From the NCBI GenBank assembly GCA_016198545.1, contig JACQIJ010000043.1, positions 1 to 15,035 on the forward strand: a stretch of DNA of 15,035 nt, read 5' to 3'. Position 1 is the stretch's first letter. Each line of letters starts with the position of its first letter. The DNA is from Pseudomonadota bacterium (GTDB lineage Bacteria > Pseudomonadota > Alphaproteobacteria > Micavibrionales > Micavibrionaceae). Shown here piece after piece: positions 6,186 to 13,500 of this stretch. The position numbers and the translations under genes were made by a program. The notes beneath the pieces are model-generated. The model ran no database searches. It saw only the letters and a program-made list of their open reading frames with translations, and was not told where the DNA came from.

Positions 6186-7103
6186 ATGCTGGTCGAATAT
6201 CATCGCACGCTTATATCCGATAAAATCCGCAGCGAAGCCTTCCGGCGTGCGCTCGAAAAAACAATCAAAAGATCGGAAACTGTCATCGCTGACGTCGGAT
6301 CCGGCACAGGTTTCCTTTCCTTTCTGGCGCGCAAGCTGGGCGCGAAGGAGATATATCTTTACGAGCACTCGGAACTCATGATGCTGTGCAAAAAACTGGC
6401 TGAAGAAAATAAAATGGATGGCATGCATTTCTTCCACGAGCATTCAACCGCCATCATCGACCCGCCGAAAGTCGATCTGGTCATATCGGAAACGCTGGGA
6501 AATTACGCCTTCGAGGAGCATATCATTGCCAATATCGAGAACTCCCGGCGATTCCTGAATCCCGGAGGCACGATCATCCCGCAAAAGATCGAACAATTCG
6601 CCTGTCCCGTCATAACCGACCGTTTTTACAGGGAGCTGTGCGTCTGGGACGATGCCGGATACGGGCTTGATTTCGATGCTGCGAAGGAGATGAGCCTGAA
6701 CAATATATATGTGCGCGCCTTTTCCCGGGAAGACCTGCTGGATGAAGGAAAATCCGCACAAAAATGGGACAATGCCGACCTGACCGGGAAATGCAGAAGC
6801 AAAAGAAACGGGGCGGCGGAATGGACAGCCGAAACTGACATCACGGTTTACGGATTCGCCGTGTGGTGGAAATGCACGCTCGTACCCGGCGTGGAATTGG
6901 CGACCGGGCCGCTGGACCCTAAAACCCACTGGGAGCAGCTATATTTTCCGGCCCGCGAACCCTTGACCATTAAAAGGGACGGCGGCCTTTCCTTCGCAGC
7001 GGCATCCGAAACAAGTTACGAGGAGGGCACGGTCATCAGCTGGCAAATCGCCGGCGGCGGAAAAAAGCAGGCAATGGACCTGCGGAAAGGCTATCTGGGG
7101 TGA
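6186..7103 (+). CDS. Protein arginine methyltransferase (PRMT) homologue
   Basis: 305 residues. SAM motif I is IADVGSGTG (34-42), and the ribose-binding acidic residue is E60 in YLYEHS. The PRMT double-E loop is present as SETLGNYAFEE (101-111), with E102 and E111 nine residues apart exactly as E144 and E153 of PRMT1. After motif III (FLNPGGTIIPQ, 123-133) comes the PRMT-type switch to a beta-barrel: WDDAGYGLDF (154-163) matches the family's WDNVYGFDM stretch. The THW loop, unique to PRMTs, is there as KTHWEQLYF (246-254). PRMTs transfer methyl groups to arginine guanidinium nitrogens of proteins. The N-terminus is short: H6 and D12-R15 align with the end of PRMT helix X, but the YFxxY helix is missing, so product type is unclear. 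It starts 3 bp after the SpoU gene stop, with GGAG nine bases upstream, and its stop overlaps the next start. Confidence 0.8.
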   Translation: MLVEYHRTLISDKIRSEAFRRALEKTIKRSETVIADVGSGTGFLSFLARKLGAKEIYLYEHSELMMLCKKLAEENKMDGMHFFHEHSTAIIDPPKVDLVISETLGNYAFEEHIIANIENSRRFLNPGGTIIPQKIEQFACPVITDRFYRELCVWDDAGYGLDFDAAKEMSLNNIYVRAFSREDLLDEGKSAQKWDNADLTGKCRSKRNGAAEWTAETDITVYGFAVWWKCTLVPGVELATGPLDPKTHWEQLYFPAREPLTIKRDGGLSFAAASETSYEEGTVISWQIAGGGKKQAMDLRKGYLG

Positions 7104-8158
7104 ATAGTCCTTCCTTCAGGCAAGCCTTCCATCTTCACCGTCACCTGTTTTTTCTTACGGGAGCTTACGGCGCAGCCGTTCTGGGACTAGCCTTCTCATT
7201 CGATGCGACGGCGGATGACTTCAGCGCCGTTTTTTCCTACTTTATCCCCGCCGCCGCCACATCCTTTTTCTTTCCTATTCTTATCCTGCTGGCTTTTTTG
7301 GTCAAAACCGCCGCCGCCGCGGTTAAGGAAGGAAAAACGCCAAAATGGGCCATCGATAATTTTGAAGGCAGGATTGCCGCATATATCCGTAACGGGCGGC
7401 TGCACAATGCGCTGGCCGCGCTTCTGGCTCTTCTGCCCGTGACGCTCTTTTTCTGCATCGGAAAATCGATGATACCGCTGTTGAACGAATACAGGCTTGA
7501 TCCGCTGTTCGCGGAAGCCGACAAAATCATTCATTTCGGCCGCTACCCGCACGAATACCTTGTACCGTGGATTGAAAAGCTGGAACTTCAGCATTTCTTC
7601 GACGACCTTTACCTGTGCTGGTTCATGATTGTCTACCTTGTGACAGAATTTGCGACGTGGGGCGACCCCGATCAGACGCGCCGCATGCGTTACCTGTGGA
7701 CCTATGCGCTATGCTGGATCGTCATCGGCACTGTTGCCGCCATCGCGCTGGCCTCGGTCGGCCCCATGTATTTCCATGATTTTTACGATGCGCCTTCTCC
7801 TTACGGCGATCTGCTGGCCCATCTTCGCGTTGCGGGGGACCTTAAGATATTTGTCATCGCAGAGGAACTCCTGAACATGGTCAAAGATGAACGCGCCATC
7901 AATATCAACGCGATTTCCGCCATGCCCAGCCTGCATGTCGCGGTGGCGGCTGCGCTTTGCTTTTATTTCCGCAGCGTCAACAGGGCCGCATGGATATTCC
8001 TGTCCGCTTTCCTGATATTCATGATCATGGGGTCGGTTTATCTGGGGTGGCATTACGCAATTGACGGCTACATCGGCATAGCGATGGCATACGGATTGTG
8101 GCGGGCATCCGGGCCAATAGTCGCGAAACTGCACGAAGAGACGTCAGGTTCCCGTTAG
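7100..8158 (+). CDS. PAP2-superfamily integral membrane phosphatase/phosphotransferase (AUR1/PAP2_3-like)
   Basis: 352 residues with about six to eight membrane helices (for example 18-35, 45-70, 103-122, 170-186, 199-220, 270-290, 296-314, 323-335). PAP2 catalytic motifs are AMPSLHVA (274-281, H279) and the final GSVYLGWHYAIDGY (311-324, with H318 and D322). GPMYFHDFY (221-229) stands near the expected first motif. The spacing and the SLH/WHYxxD pattern resemble the PAP2_3 subgroup, which includes inositol-phosphorylceramide synthase AUR1. The likely role is to remove or transfer a phosphate or phosphoalcohol head group on a membrane lipid, at the periplasmic face. Start codon GTG 7100 overlaps the PRMT gene stop (GTGA), with AAAGG nine bases upstream. 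It ends the five-gene run and overlaps by 15 bp the 3' end of the opposite-strand gene. Confidence 0.82.
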   Translation: MNSPSFRQAFHLHRHLFFLTGAYGAAVLGLAFSFDATADDFSAVFSYFIPAAATSFFFPILILLAFLVKTAAAAVKEGKTPKWAIDNFEGRIAAYIRNGRLHNALAALLALLPVTLFFCIGKSMIPLLNEYRLDPLFAEADKIIHFGRYPHEYLVPWIEKLELQHFFDDLYLCWFMIVYLVTEFATWGDPDQTRRMRYLWTYALCWIVIGTVAAIALASVGPMYFHDFYDAPSPYGDLLAHLRVAGDLKIFVIAEELLNMVKDERAININAISAMPSLHVAVAAALCFYFRSVNRAAWIFLSAFLIFMIMGSVYLGWHYAIDGYIGIAMAYGLWRASGPIVAKLHEETSGSR

Positions 8159-8950
8159 CGAAAACCATTTCCAGTCCAGAAAAACGAACCGATCCGGCTG
8201 CGTCATAACGCCCAGCGCCTTGAACAGCAGCAGATGGGCGATGTAAATCTCCAACGTCCGCCGTCCTGTGAAGCGCAGGGCTGCACCGATAAACCCCGGC
8301 AAAACCGCCGTCAGGCGCGGATAAGTCTGGGGGCGGAACCCGCTGAGAGCCCCCATAACGGCCAGAATTCCCACGCATAGCACGGCAAACTGCATGTTAT
8401 CGAAAGACCCGAACATCAGCCATTGCGGAAAAACGAACATCACCAGCGCGAAAGCAAAGTAGCGGTCAACCAGATATTTCGGTATATTCTGATCTTCCCT
8501 GTGTCTCAGCATATAGCCGAAAAGAGCCATAATCAGAGACTGCGTGCCATATTCGAAAATCAAGGCGGTCGGAAGAATCAGAGCGACCATGATGGCGCAC
8601 GCGGCCCAGAAAACCTTTTCATGCTGAAAAATCCCTTTCGCCACAGAGTCGATCATGAGGCGCACGATAATCATCGTGGACAGAATATTGAAAGGCAGAA
8701 TGCTCATCCCCGCGAGAAGATTCCCGGCCAGCAGAATGGCCCCACCGATCCACAGCTTCGGCCCCAGATCGCGGCTGCGCGCATATCCGATCAGGAAAAA
8801 CCAGACCGGCACGCACATGCGGCCAAATACGCGCCACCACATGTCATCGGGGTAAAAATAATACCCGATATGGTCTACGATCATAAGAAGGACCGCATAC
8901 GTTTTGAATAGATCGTATGATGTGATTTCTCTGGGTAAAATTTTCTGCAT
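8144..8950 (-). CDS. TraX-like / acyltransferase-like multi-pass membrane protein
   Basis: 268 residues from ATG 8950, with about eight to nine membrane helices. The opening SYDLFKTYAVLLMIVDHIGY (11-30), the following GRMCVPVWFFLIGYA (43-57) and the end FTGRRTLEIYIAHLLLFKAL (227-246) are the TraX/acyltransferase-3 pattern; D26-H27 are the probable catalytic-site residues. TraX acetylates F-pilin and chromosomal relatives are thought to acylate surface molecules. No pilin or conjugation gene is present here, so the substrate is unknown. The frame is open upstream to 9214, but that extension lies inside the divergent gene and reads as hydrophilic, low-complexity shadow sequence; the hydrophobic protein begins at 8950. 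A possible ribosome-binding site AAGGG is about 12 bases upstream. The start codon is 57 bp from the divergent gene's ATG, so the two may share a control region. Confidence 0.75.
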   Translation of the reverse strand: MQKILPREITSYDLFKTYAVLLMIVDHIGYYFYPDDMWWRVFGRMCVPVWFFLIGYARSRDLGPKLWIGGAILLAGNLLAGMSILPFNILSTMIIVRLMIDSVAKGIFQHEKVFWAACAIMVALILPTALIFEYGTQSLIMALFGYMLRHREDQNIPKYLVDRYFAFALVMFVFPQWLMFGSFDNMQFAVLCVGILAVMGALSGFRPQTYPRLTAVLPGFIGAALRFTGRRTLEIYIAHLLLFKALGVMTQPDRFVFLDWKWFSLTGT

Positions 8951-9007
8951 CGGGTGGTGTGCCCTTGTAAAAACGGTTAATCTTAACACGTTTTGGGAAA
9001 AGCAAAA

Positions 9008-10456
9008 ATGACGCCCGTATTTGCGCTGTTTCTGATAATTTTCTTCGAAGGCTACGTGGTTCTGTCCACAGAGCTTCTGGCCATAAGGCTGCTGCTGCCC
9101 TTCACGGGCAGCGGAACGGATACGATTTCGATCATTATCGCCGCGATTCTGATGCCGCTGGCATTCGGCTACTACGCGGGCGGAAAATTCAAAACGAAGA
9201 AAGGAAGTGGACAACCCGTTCAGACAGTGCGCGACCGGCTCATCCTGAACCTTGTCGTGGCAGCGGCGATCCTGACGCCGGGACTTTCCTATGCGTTTCT
9301 GGATGCGGCTTTCAACTGGGCCTACAATCAGGCCGGCTGGAACAACCGCATCTGGCTGACGACGGGCTACTCATTGCTTTTTCTCGTTGTGCCGGTTTTC
9401 CTGCTGGGGCAGACAGTACCGCTGATAAGCAATTATTTTTCGCGCGAACGCCTGCCGGTGATGGCAGGAAAAATCCTGTTCTTCTCAACTCTGGGATCGT
9501 TCATGGGCGCAATTTTCTGCACGCTTGTGCTGATGAGTTTTCTGGGCGTCAATAACACCGTTATCATTACGATTGCCTGCATTGCGGCGCTTACATTCAT
9601 GCTTTCAAAGCGGAAAATTTCAGGAACCACCATCACCGTCACCGCATGTCTTGCCCTGTCAGCGCTCCTGAACAGTCCTGCGGCCATGCGGCATTTCGAT
9701 ATCGCGCGGTATAACGAATACAACATGATTCAAATCGTCGAGCACGAAGGAAAAGGCGTACGGTCGATGAGGCTGAACCGCACTTTTGCGGCCGCTGTCC
9801 AGGATTACGTAGCCGCGCCCATCGTTCCCTACGCGGCCTATATCGAGCAGAACTTCATCAGGCCGTTATACAATCCTGATGCAAGACCGCGCGATATCCT
9901 GATCCTCGGTGCAGGAGGATTCACAGTAGGCCGATTTGACGATCTGAACAACTATACCTTCGTCGACATTGACGATGACCTGAAGGAAATAGCTGAAGAT
10001 ATTTTCCTGAAAGAAGATATCGGCCCAAACAAACAATTCGTGCCGATGGAGGCCCGCGCCTTCCTGAACCAGACGAGGGAAAAATACGACCTGATAGTCC
10101 TCGATCTTTACCGCGACCCGGTCAGTGTGCCAGAATACCTGATAACGAAAGAATTTTTTGAGCAGACAAAAAATCACCTGAAAGATGGTGGAATTGTCGC
10201 CGGAAACTATTTCGCCTCGGCGACTTTCTCGGATTATTATTCTCTGAAACTCGATAACACGCTGCGCACTGTCTTCCCGGCGATCAACCGGCAAATTATA
10301 CAGCCCTACGACTCATGGGACCGGGAAAACGACTGGATCAACATCATATACAGTTATGTCGATACCGGCATAATCACGGACGGAATTTATACCGACAACA
10401 AGAACACATCCATGTTCGAAAAACCCGTTATCGTACGCGCGCAGCCGAACGATTAG
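9008..10456 (+). CDS. Membrane-fused spermidine-synthase-like protein (SpeE-like domain with N-terminal membrane domain)
   Basis: 482 residues. Residues 1-225 hold about six or seven membrane helices, starting FLIIFFEGYVVLSTELLAIRLL. This is the start seen in the 'fused MFS/spermidine synthase' group, where E-x-x-x-x-R sits in helix 1. Residues about 235-460 form a Rossmann domain: ILILGAGGFTVGRF (297-310) in place of the SpeE G-G-G-D-G loop, then an acidic end of strand 2 at TFVDIDDDL (317-325), EARAF (348-352), and IVLDLYRDPVSVPEYL (363-378) in place of the D-S-x-D-P-x-G-P-A catalytic loop. Because the donor-loop Asp (GGGDG) is missing and the catalytic loop has one extra residue, true aminopropyltransferase activity is uncertain. 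I chose ATG 9008; an in-frame TTG at 8993 is less likely. The stop lies 3 bp from the stop of convergent priA. Confidence 0.8.
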   Translation: MTPVFALFLIIFFEGYVVLSTELLAIRLLLPFTGSGTDTISIIIAAILMPLAFGYYAGGKFKTKKGSGQPVQTVRDRLILNLVVAAAILTPGLSYAFLDAAFNWAYNQAGWNNRIWLTTGYSLLFLVVPVFLLGQTVPLISNYFSRERLPVMAGKILFFSTLGSFMGAIFCTLVLMSFLGVNNTVIITIACIAALTFMLSKRKISGTTITVTACLALSALLNSPAAMRHFDIARYNEYNMIQIVEHEGKGVRSMRLNRTFAAAVQDYVAAPIVPYAAYIEQNFIRPLYNPDARPRDILILGAGGFTVGRFDDLNNYTFVDIDDDLKEIAEDIFLKEDIGPNKQFVPMEARAFLNQTREKYDLIVLDLYRDPVSVPEYLITKEFFEQTKNHLKDGGIVAGNYFASATFSDYYSLKLDNTLRTVFPAINRQIIQPYDSWDRENDWINIIYSYVDTGIITDGIYTDNKNTSMFEKPVIVRAQPND

Positions 10457-10459
10457 AAA

Positions 10460-12727
10460 TCACAGGAAACTCTGCGGATCGATGTCCGTGTAAATGCGGA
10501 TTGCCGATGGTATTTTAATCTGCGCCAGCCAGCCGTCGATAACCTTCTGCAGATCGATTTTCTTGTCTGCGCGCACCAGCAGCCGGCGGCGGTAATTCCC
10601 GCGCAGACGGTAGAACGGTGCCTCCGCAGGACCGAGCGTCAGCAACCCCTCCCCCTGCGGAGCGCATTTGCCCAGCGCAGCTGCGATGTCCATCACCGCC
10701 CGTTCATCTTTCCCGGATACGACGATCCCGGCAAGGCGGCTGAAAGGCGGCATCTGCGCCGCCTGCCGCTCGGCCGCCTCAATTTCAAGAAACGCATCGC
10801 GGTCGTGACCCGCCAGTGCCTGCATGACCTTGTTGCCCGGCACGAAGGTTTGCAGATAGACATGACCGGGCAGTTCCTCCCGGCCCGCACGGCCCGCAAC
10901 CTGATGCAATAGTTGGAACGTCCTTTCCGCCGCGCGCAAATCGCCGCCGCCCAATCCCAAATCCGCATCTATTACACCCACCAGCGTCAGGCGCGGGAAA
11001 TGGTGGCCCTTCGCGATAATCTGCGTACCGATGATGATATCGTATTTGTGTTCGCGGATGTCATTTAAAACTTTTCTCAAATCCTCCTGCGATCCTGCCG
11101 TGTCGCTTGCCAGAACGACGATGCGCGCCTGCGGGAAATATTCCTTTACTTCCTCAAGGATGCGTTCGACGCCCGGCCCGCACGCGGCCAGGGAATCCTG
11201 ATCGCCGCACGACGGGCACGCCTTCGGAAACGCCTGCGAAAACCCGCAATGATGGCAATGCAGGCGGCTTGATTTTTTATGCTCCACCAGCCATGCCGTG
11301 CACCGCGGGCATTCAATCCGGTGGCCGCAGGCGCGGCAGATCGTCAGCGGCGCATAGCCGCGCCGGTTCAGGAACAGCAGAGATTGTTCTCCCGCCGCAA
11401 GGTTCGCGGCAATCGCTTCCTTCAGCGGCGGCGCGATAAAATGCTGCCGCTCCGGCTTGTCTTTTTTCATGTCGATGACGTGCATGTCGGGCAGCCGCGC
11501 CGCACCGTGACGATCGGGCAGCTGCAGATGTTCGTACCGCCCGGCCCATATATTCGCCATCGTTTCAAGGGATGGCGTCGCAGACACAAGAACGATGGGG
11601 ATTTTTCCAAGATGCGCGCGCACCACCGCCATGTCGCGCGCGTTATAAATGACCCCGTCTTCCTGCTTGTAGGCCGGGTCATGTTCCTCATCGACAATAA
11701 TGAGGCCCAGATCAGCAAACGGAAGAAACAGCGCCGACCGCGCCCCGACGACCACCTTTGTTTCGCCTGCCGCCACGCCGCGCCATGCATTCCTGCGCTG
11801 ATTCGGCGACAGGGCCGAATGCCACAAAGCGGGCGCGCAACCGAACCTGTTTTTAAACCGTTCCAGAAAGGCGTTCGACAGCGCGATTTCAGGCAGCAAA
11901 ATCAAAACCTGCCTTCCCGCCTTCACCGCCTCGGCAACGCCTTCGAAATACACTTCAGTCTTTCCCGCGCCCGTTACGCCGTCGAGCAGCGCGGCATGAT
12001 AGCCGCCAGACCGTATATAATCCGTGATTTTCCGCGCCGCCCTGCCCTGCACTTCCGACAGGGACGGCCCATGCTTTGATATATCGGGCTTCCGGCACGG
12101 CGCGGCCGTATGAAGATCGACTTCTTCGATAAGATTGTATTTCAGAAGTCCTTTGACAACAGCGGGCGTACAACCCGCCGCTTCCGCGATTTCGGATGCG
12201 CGGCGCGGCATGCCGTCGGAGAGAATTTCAAGGATTTTTTGGCGTTGAGGGGAAAGGTTTTGGAGGAATTTTTTCTTTTTTTCAAACCCCTCACCCCGCC
12301 CTCCCCCCACAGGGAAGAGGACCTCCTGAGCCACTTTTGAAATCCTGTACCCCTTCGCCGCCTTCGGCGGGTCAAGCGCAGCCGGAACGGAAAGCGACAT
12401 CTTCAGCACGGAACCAAGCGGCGTCATATTGTACTGCGCGACCCAATCCAGAAATCTCCGGTGCACGGACGGCATCGGCGGCATATCGCATTTCGCCACC
12501 ACAGATTTTATCTTCTTCGTAGCAACGCTTTCCGGCGCATCATCCCACACCACACCCGGAACGTCACGGCTGCCCAGCGGAGCAATCACATAATCGCCGG
12601 GCGCAATGCCCAGCCCTTCCGGCACGGCATAGCTATACGCCCTGTCCACCGGGTAAGGAACGAGAACGGATACCTTTGCCCCCGCAGCAGGCGCAGGTGA
12701 TTCTGTCTCTTGAAAAAGAGTCTGCAT
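10460..12727 (-). CDS. priA: Primosomal protein N' (replication restart helicase PriA)
   Basis: 755 residues from ATG 12727. The 3'-DNA-binding domain is at the N-terminus (VSVLVPYPVDRAYSYAVPEG, about 19-38). Helicase motifs follow: Walker A GVTGAGKTEVY (250-260), Walker B VDEEHD (345-350), SATPSLE (382-388), and motifs V-VI with IIGTQIIAKGHHFP and QVAGRAGRE (609-617). The eight zinc cysteines are all present: CRACG..CPRC (464, 467, 473, 476) and CHHCG..CPSCG (491, 494, 504, 507). PriA reloads the replisome at stalled forks, unwinding 3' to 5'. An alternative GTG start at 12745 adds six residues; neither has a good ribosome-binding site. The linker after the winged-helix region carries an in-frame G-rich palindromic repeat (residues about 136-153, VLFPVGGGRGEGFEKKKK). 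The gene is divergent from the transaldolase gene, an arrangement seen in many alphaproteobacteria. Confidence 0.95.
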   Translation of the reverse strand: MQTLFQETESPAPAAGAKVSVLVPYPVDRAYSYAVPEGLGIAPGDYVIAPLGSRDVPGVVWDDAPESVATKKIKSVVAKCDMPPMPSVHRRFLDWVAQYNMTPLGSVLKMSLSVPAALDPPKAAKGYRISKVAQEVLFPVGGGRGEGFEKKKKFLQNLSPQRQKILEILSDGMPRRASEIAEAAGCTPAVVKGLLKYNLIEEVDLHTAAPCRKPDISKHGPSLSEVQGRAARKITDYIRSGGYHAALLDGVTGAGKTEVYFEGVAEAVKAGRQVLILLPEIALSNAFLERFKNRFGCAPALWHSALSPNQRRNAWRGVAAGETKVVVGARSALFLPFADLGLIIVDEEHDPAYKQEDGVIYNARDMAVVRAHLGKIPIVLVSATPSLETMANIWAGRYEHLQLPDRHGAARLPDMHVIDMKKDKPERQHFIAPPLKEAIAANLAAGEQSLLFLNRRGYAPLTICRACGHRIECPRCTAWLVEHKKSSRLHCHHCGFSQAFPKACPSCGDQDSLAACGPGVERILEEVKEYFPQARIVVLASDTAGSQEDLRKVLNDIREHKYDIIIGTQIIAKGHHFPRLTLVGVIDADLGLGGGDLRAAERTFQLLHQVAGRAGREELPGHVYLQTFVPGNKVMQALAGHDRDAFLEIEAAERQAAQMPPFSRLAGIVVSGKDERAVMDIAAALGKCAPQGEGLLTLGPAEAPFYRLRGNYRRRLLVRADKKIDLQKVIDGWLAQIKIPSAIRIYTDIDPQSFL
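12287..12320. repeat. Intragenic palindromic repeat inside priA
   Basis: On the + strand CCCCTCACCCCGCC (12287-12300) leads into a hairpin whose arms are CCTCCCCCC (12300-12308) and GGGAAGAGG (12312-12320), seven of nine pairs, with loop ACA. This is the form of a common dispersed bacterial repeat (CCCTCACCCC-GCCCTC-TCCCC-loop-GGG-GAGGG). It is read in frame within priA as VLFPVGGGRGEG and then a lysine run. Confidence 0.55.
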
Positions 12728-12738
12728 ATGTTTAGTTT
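12710..12738 (+). promoter_or_regulatory. Candidate promoter for the transaldolase gene
   Basis: TTGAAA (12710-12715, five of six) and TAGTTT (12733-12738, three of six) are 17 bp apart, inside the start of divergent priA. Transcription would begin near 12745, giving a leader of about 33 bases. Only the -35 is convincing. Confidence 0.3.
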
Positions 12739-12777
12739 CTAGCACAGCTTCGCAGCGACAAACAGGGTTGGAACACT

Positions 12778-13434
12778 ATGAAATTCTTCGTCGACACCGC
12801 CAATATTGATGATATCCGCGACCTGGCCTCCACGGGCCTGCTCGACGGGGTGACGACCAACCCGTCGCTGGTAGCCAAAAGCGGAAAACAATTCATTCCG
12901 TTGATTGAGGAAATCTGCAGCGTCGTATCGGGGCCGGTCAGCGCCGAAGTGGCGGCGACGGATTATGAAACCATGATGAAGGAAGGCCGGAAACTGGCCA
13001 AAATCGCCAAAAACATAGCGGTGAAAGTACCTTTGACCCCGGCGGGCCTGAAGGTCTGCAAAAACCTGTCGGATGACGGCACGATTGTGAACGTGACGCT
13101 GTGCTTTTCCCCGGCCCAGGCCATTCTGGCGGCCAAGGCGGGAGCCGCGTTCATTTCCCCGTTCGTCGGGCGGCTGGACGATATCGCGCAGGACGGGATG
13201 CAATTAATCGCCGATATCGTTCAGATATATGAAAATTATCCCCAGTGGGACACGGAAGTGCTGGTCGCCTCTGTCCGCCACCCGATGCACATCGTCGACA
13301 GCGCAAAGATGGGGGCGCATGTCGTCACCTGCCCGCCGGATGTCATTAAAAAGCTCTACAGCCACCCCCTGACCGACAAGGGACTGACTGCCTTCGTTGA
13401 GGACTGGAAAAAGACCGGGCAAAGCATACTTTAG
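12778..13434 (+). CDS. fsa: Transaldolase, fructose-6-phosphate aldolase (TalC/FSA) type
   Basis: 218 residues, the usual length of the small decameric FSA/TalC class. The fold starts MKFFVDTANIDDIRD and DGVTTNPSL (23-31). The Schiff-base lysine is K83 in AVKVPLT, and other family signatures are NVTLCFSPAQAILAAKAGA and ISPFVGRLDD (126-135). The enzyme moves dihydroxyacetone units between sugar phosphates in the pentose phosphate pathway. Position 129 is Phe; E. coli FsaA, which is a true aldolase, has Tyr at the matching place (Y131), and TalB F178Y gains aldolase activity. Transaldolase is therefore the better call than FSA. The ribosome-binding site is weak (AGGGTTGGA upstream of ATG 12778). 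The gene is divergent from priA with 50 bp between the start codons. A structured inverted repeat starts at its stop codon. Confidence 0.9.
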   Translation: MKFFVDTANIDDIRDLASTGLLDGVTTNPSLVAKSGKQFIPLIEEICSVVSGPVSAEVAATDYETMMKEGRKLAKIAKNIAVKVPLTPAGLKVCKNLSDDGTIVNVTLCFSPAQAILAAKAGAAFISPFVGRLDDIAQDGMQLIADIVQIYENYPQWDTEVLVASVRHPMHIVDSAKMGAHVVTCPPDVIKKLYSHPLTDKGLTAFVEDWKKTGQSIL

Positions 13435-13471
13435 AGGCAAAGCTTCAGCTTTTACTTGACTTTTTGCCTCT
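13433..13471 (+). other. Structured inverted repeat between fsa and the MerC-like gene
   Basis: Outer arms AGAGGCAAA (13433-13441) and TTTGCCTCT (13463-13471) are perfect over 9 bp and begin inside the fsa stop codon. Inside them, AAAGCT (13439-13444) pairs with AGCTTT (13447-13452) across two bases. The two stems share three bases, so they either compete or form a bulged stem. No T-run follows the outer stem, so it is not a standard terminator. A candidate -35 TTGACT (13456-13461) for the next gene lies in the loop, but only a poor -10 (TAACAT, 13481-13486, 19-bp spacer) follows. Confidence 0.45.
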
Positions 13472-13500
13472 CTCGCTGAATAACATAACACATCAAAGAA

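Noticed and set aside
8951..9214. Upstream extension of the TraX-like gene
   Set aside because: These 88 residues are antisense to the divergent membrane-fused spermidine-synthase-like gene and are hydrophilic and low-complexity; the hydrophobic protein starts cleanly at ATG 8950.
11279..12079. 266-codon plus-strand open frame inside priA
   Set aside because: It is Arg/His-rich antisense to conserved helicase motifs of PriA, as expected for a shadow frame in GC-rich DNA.
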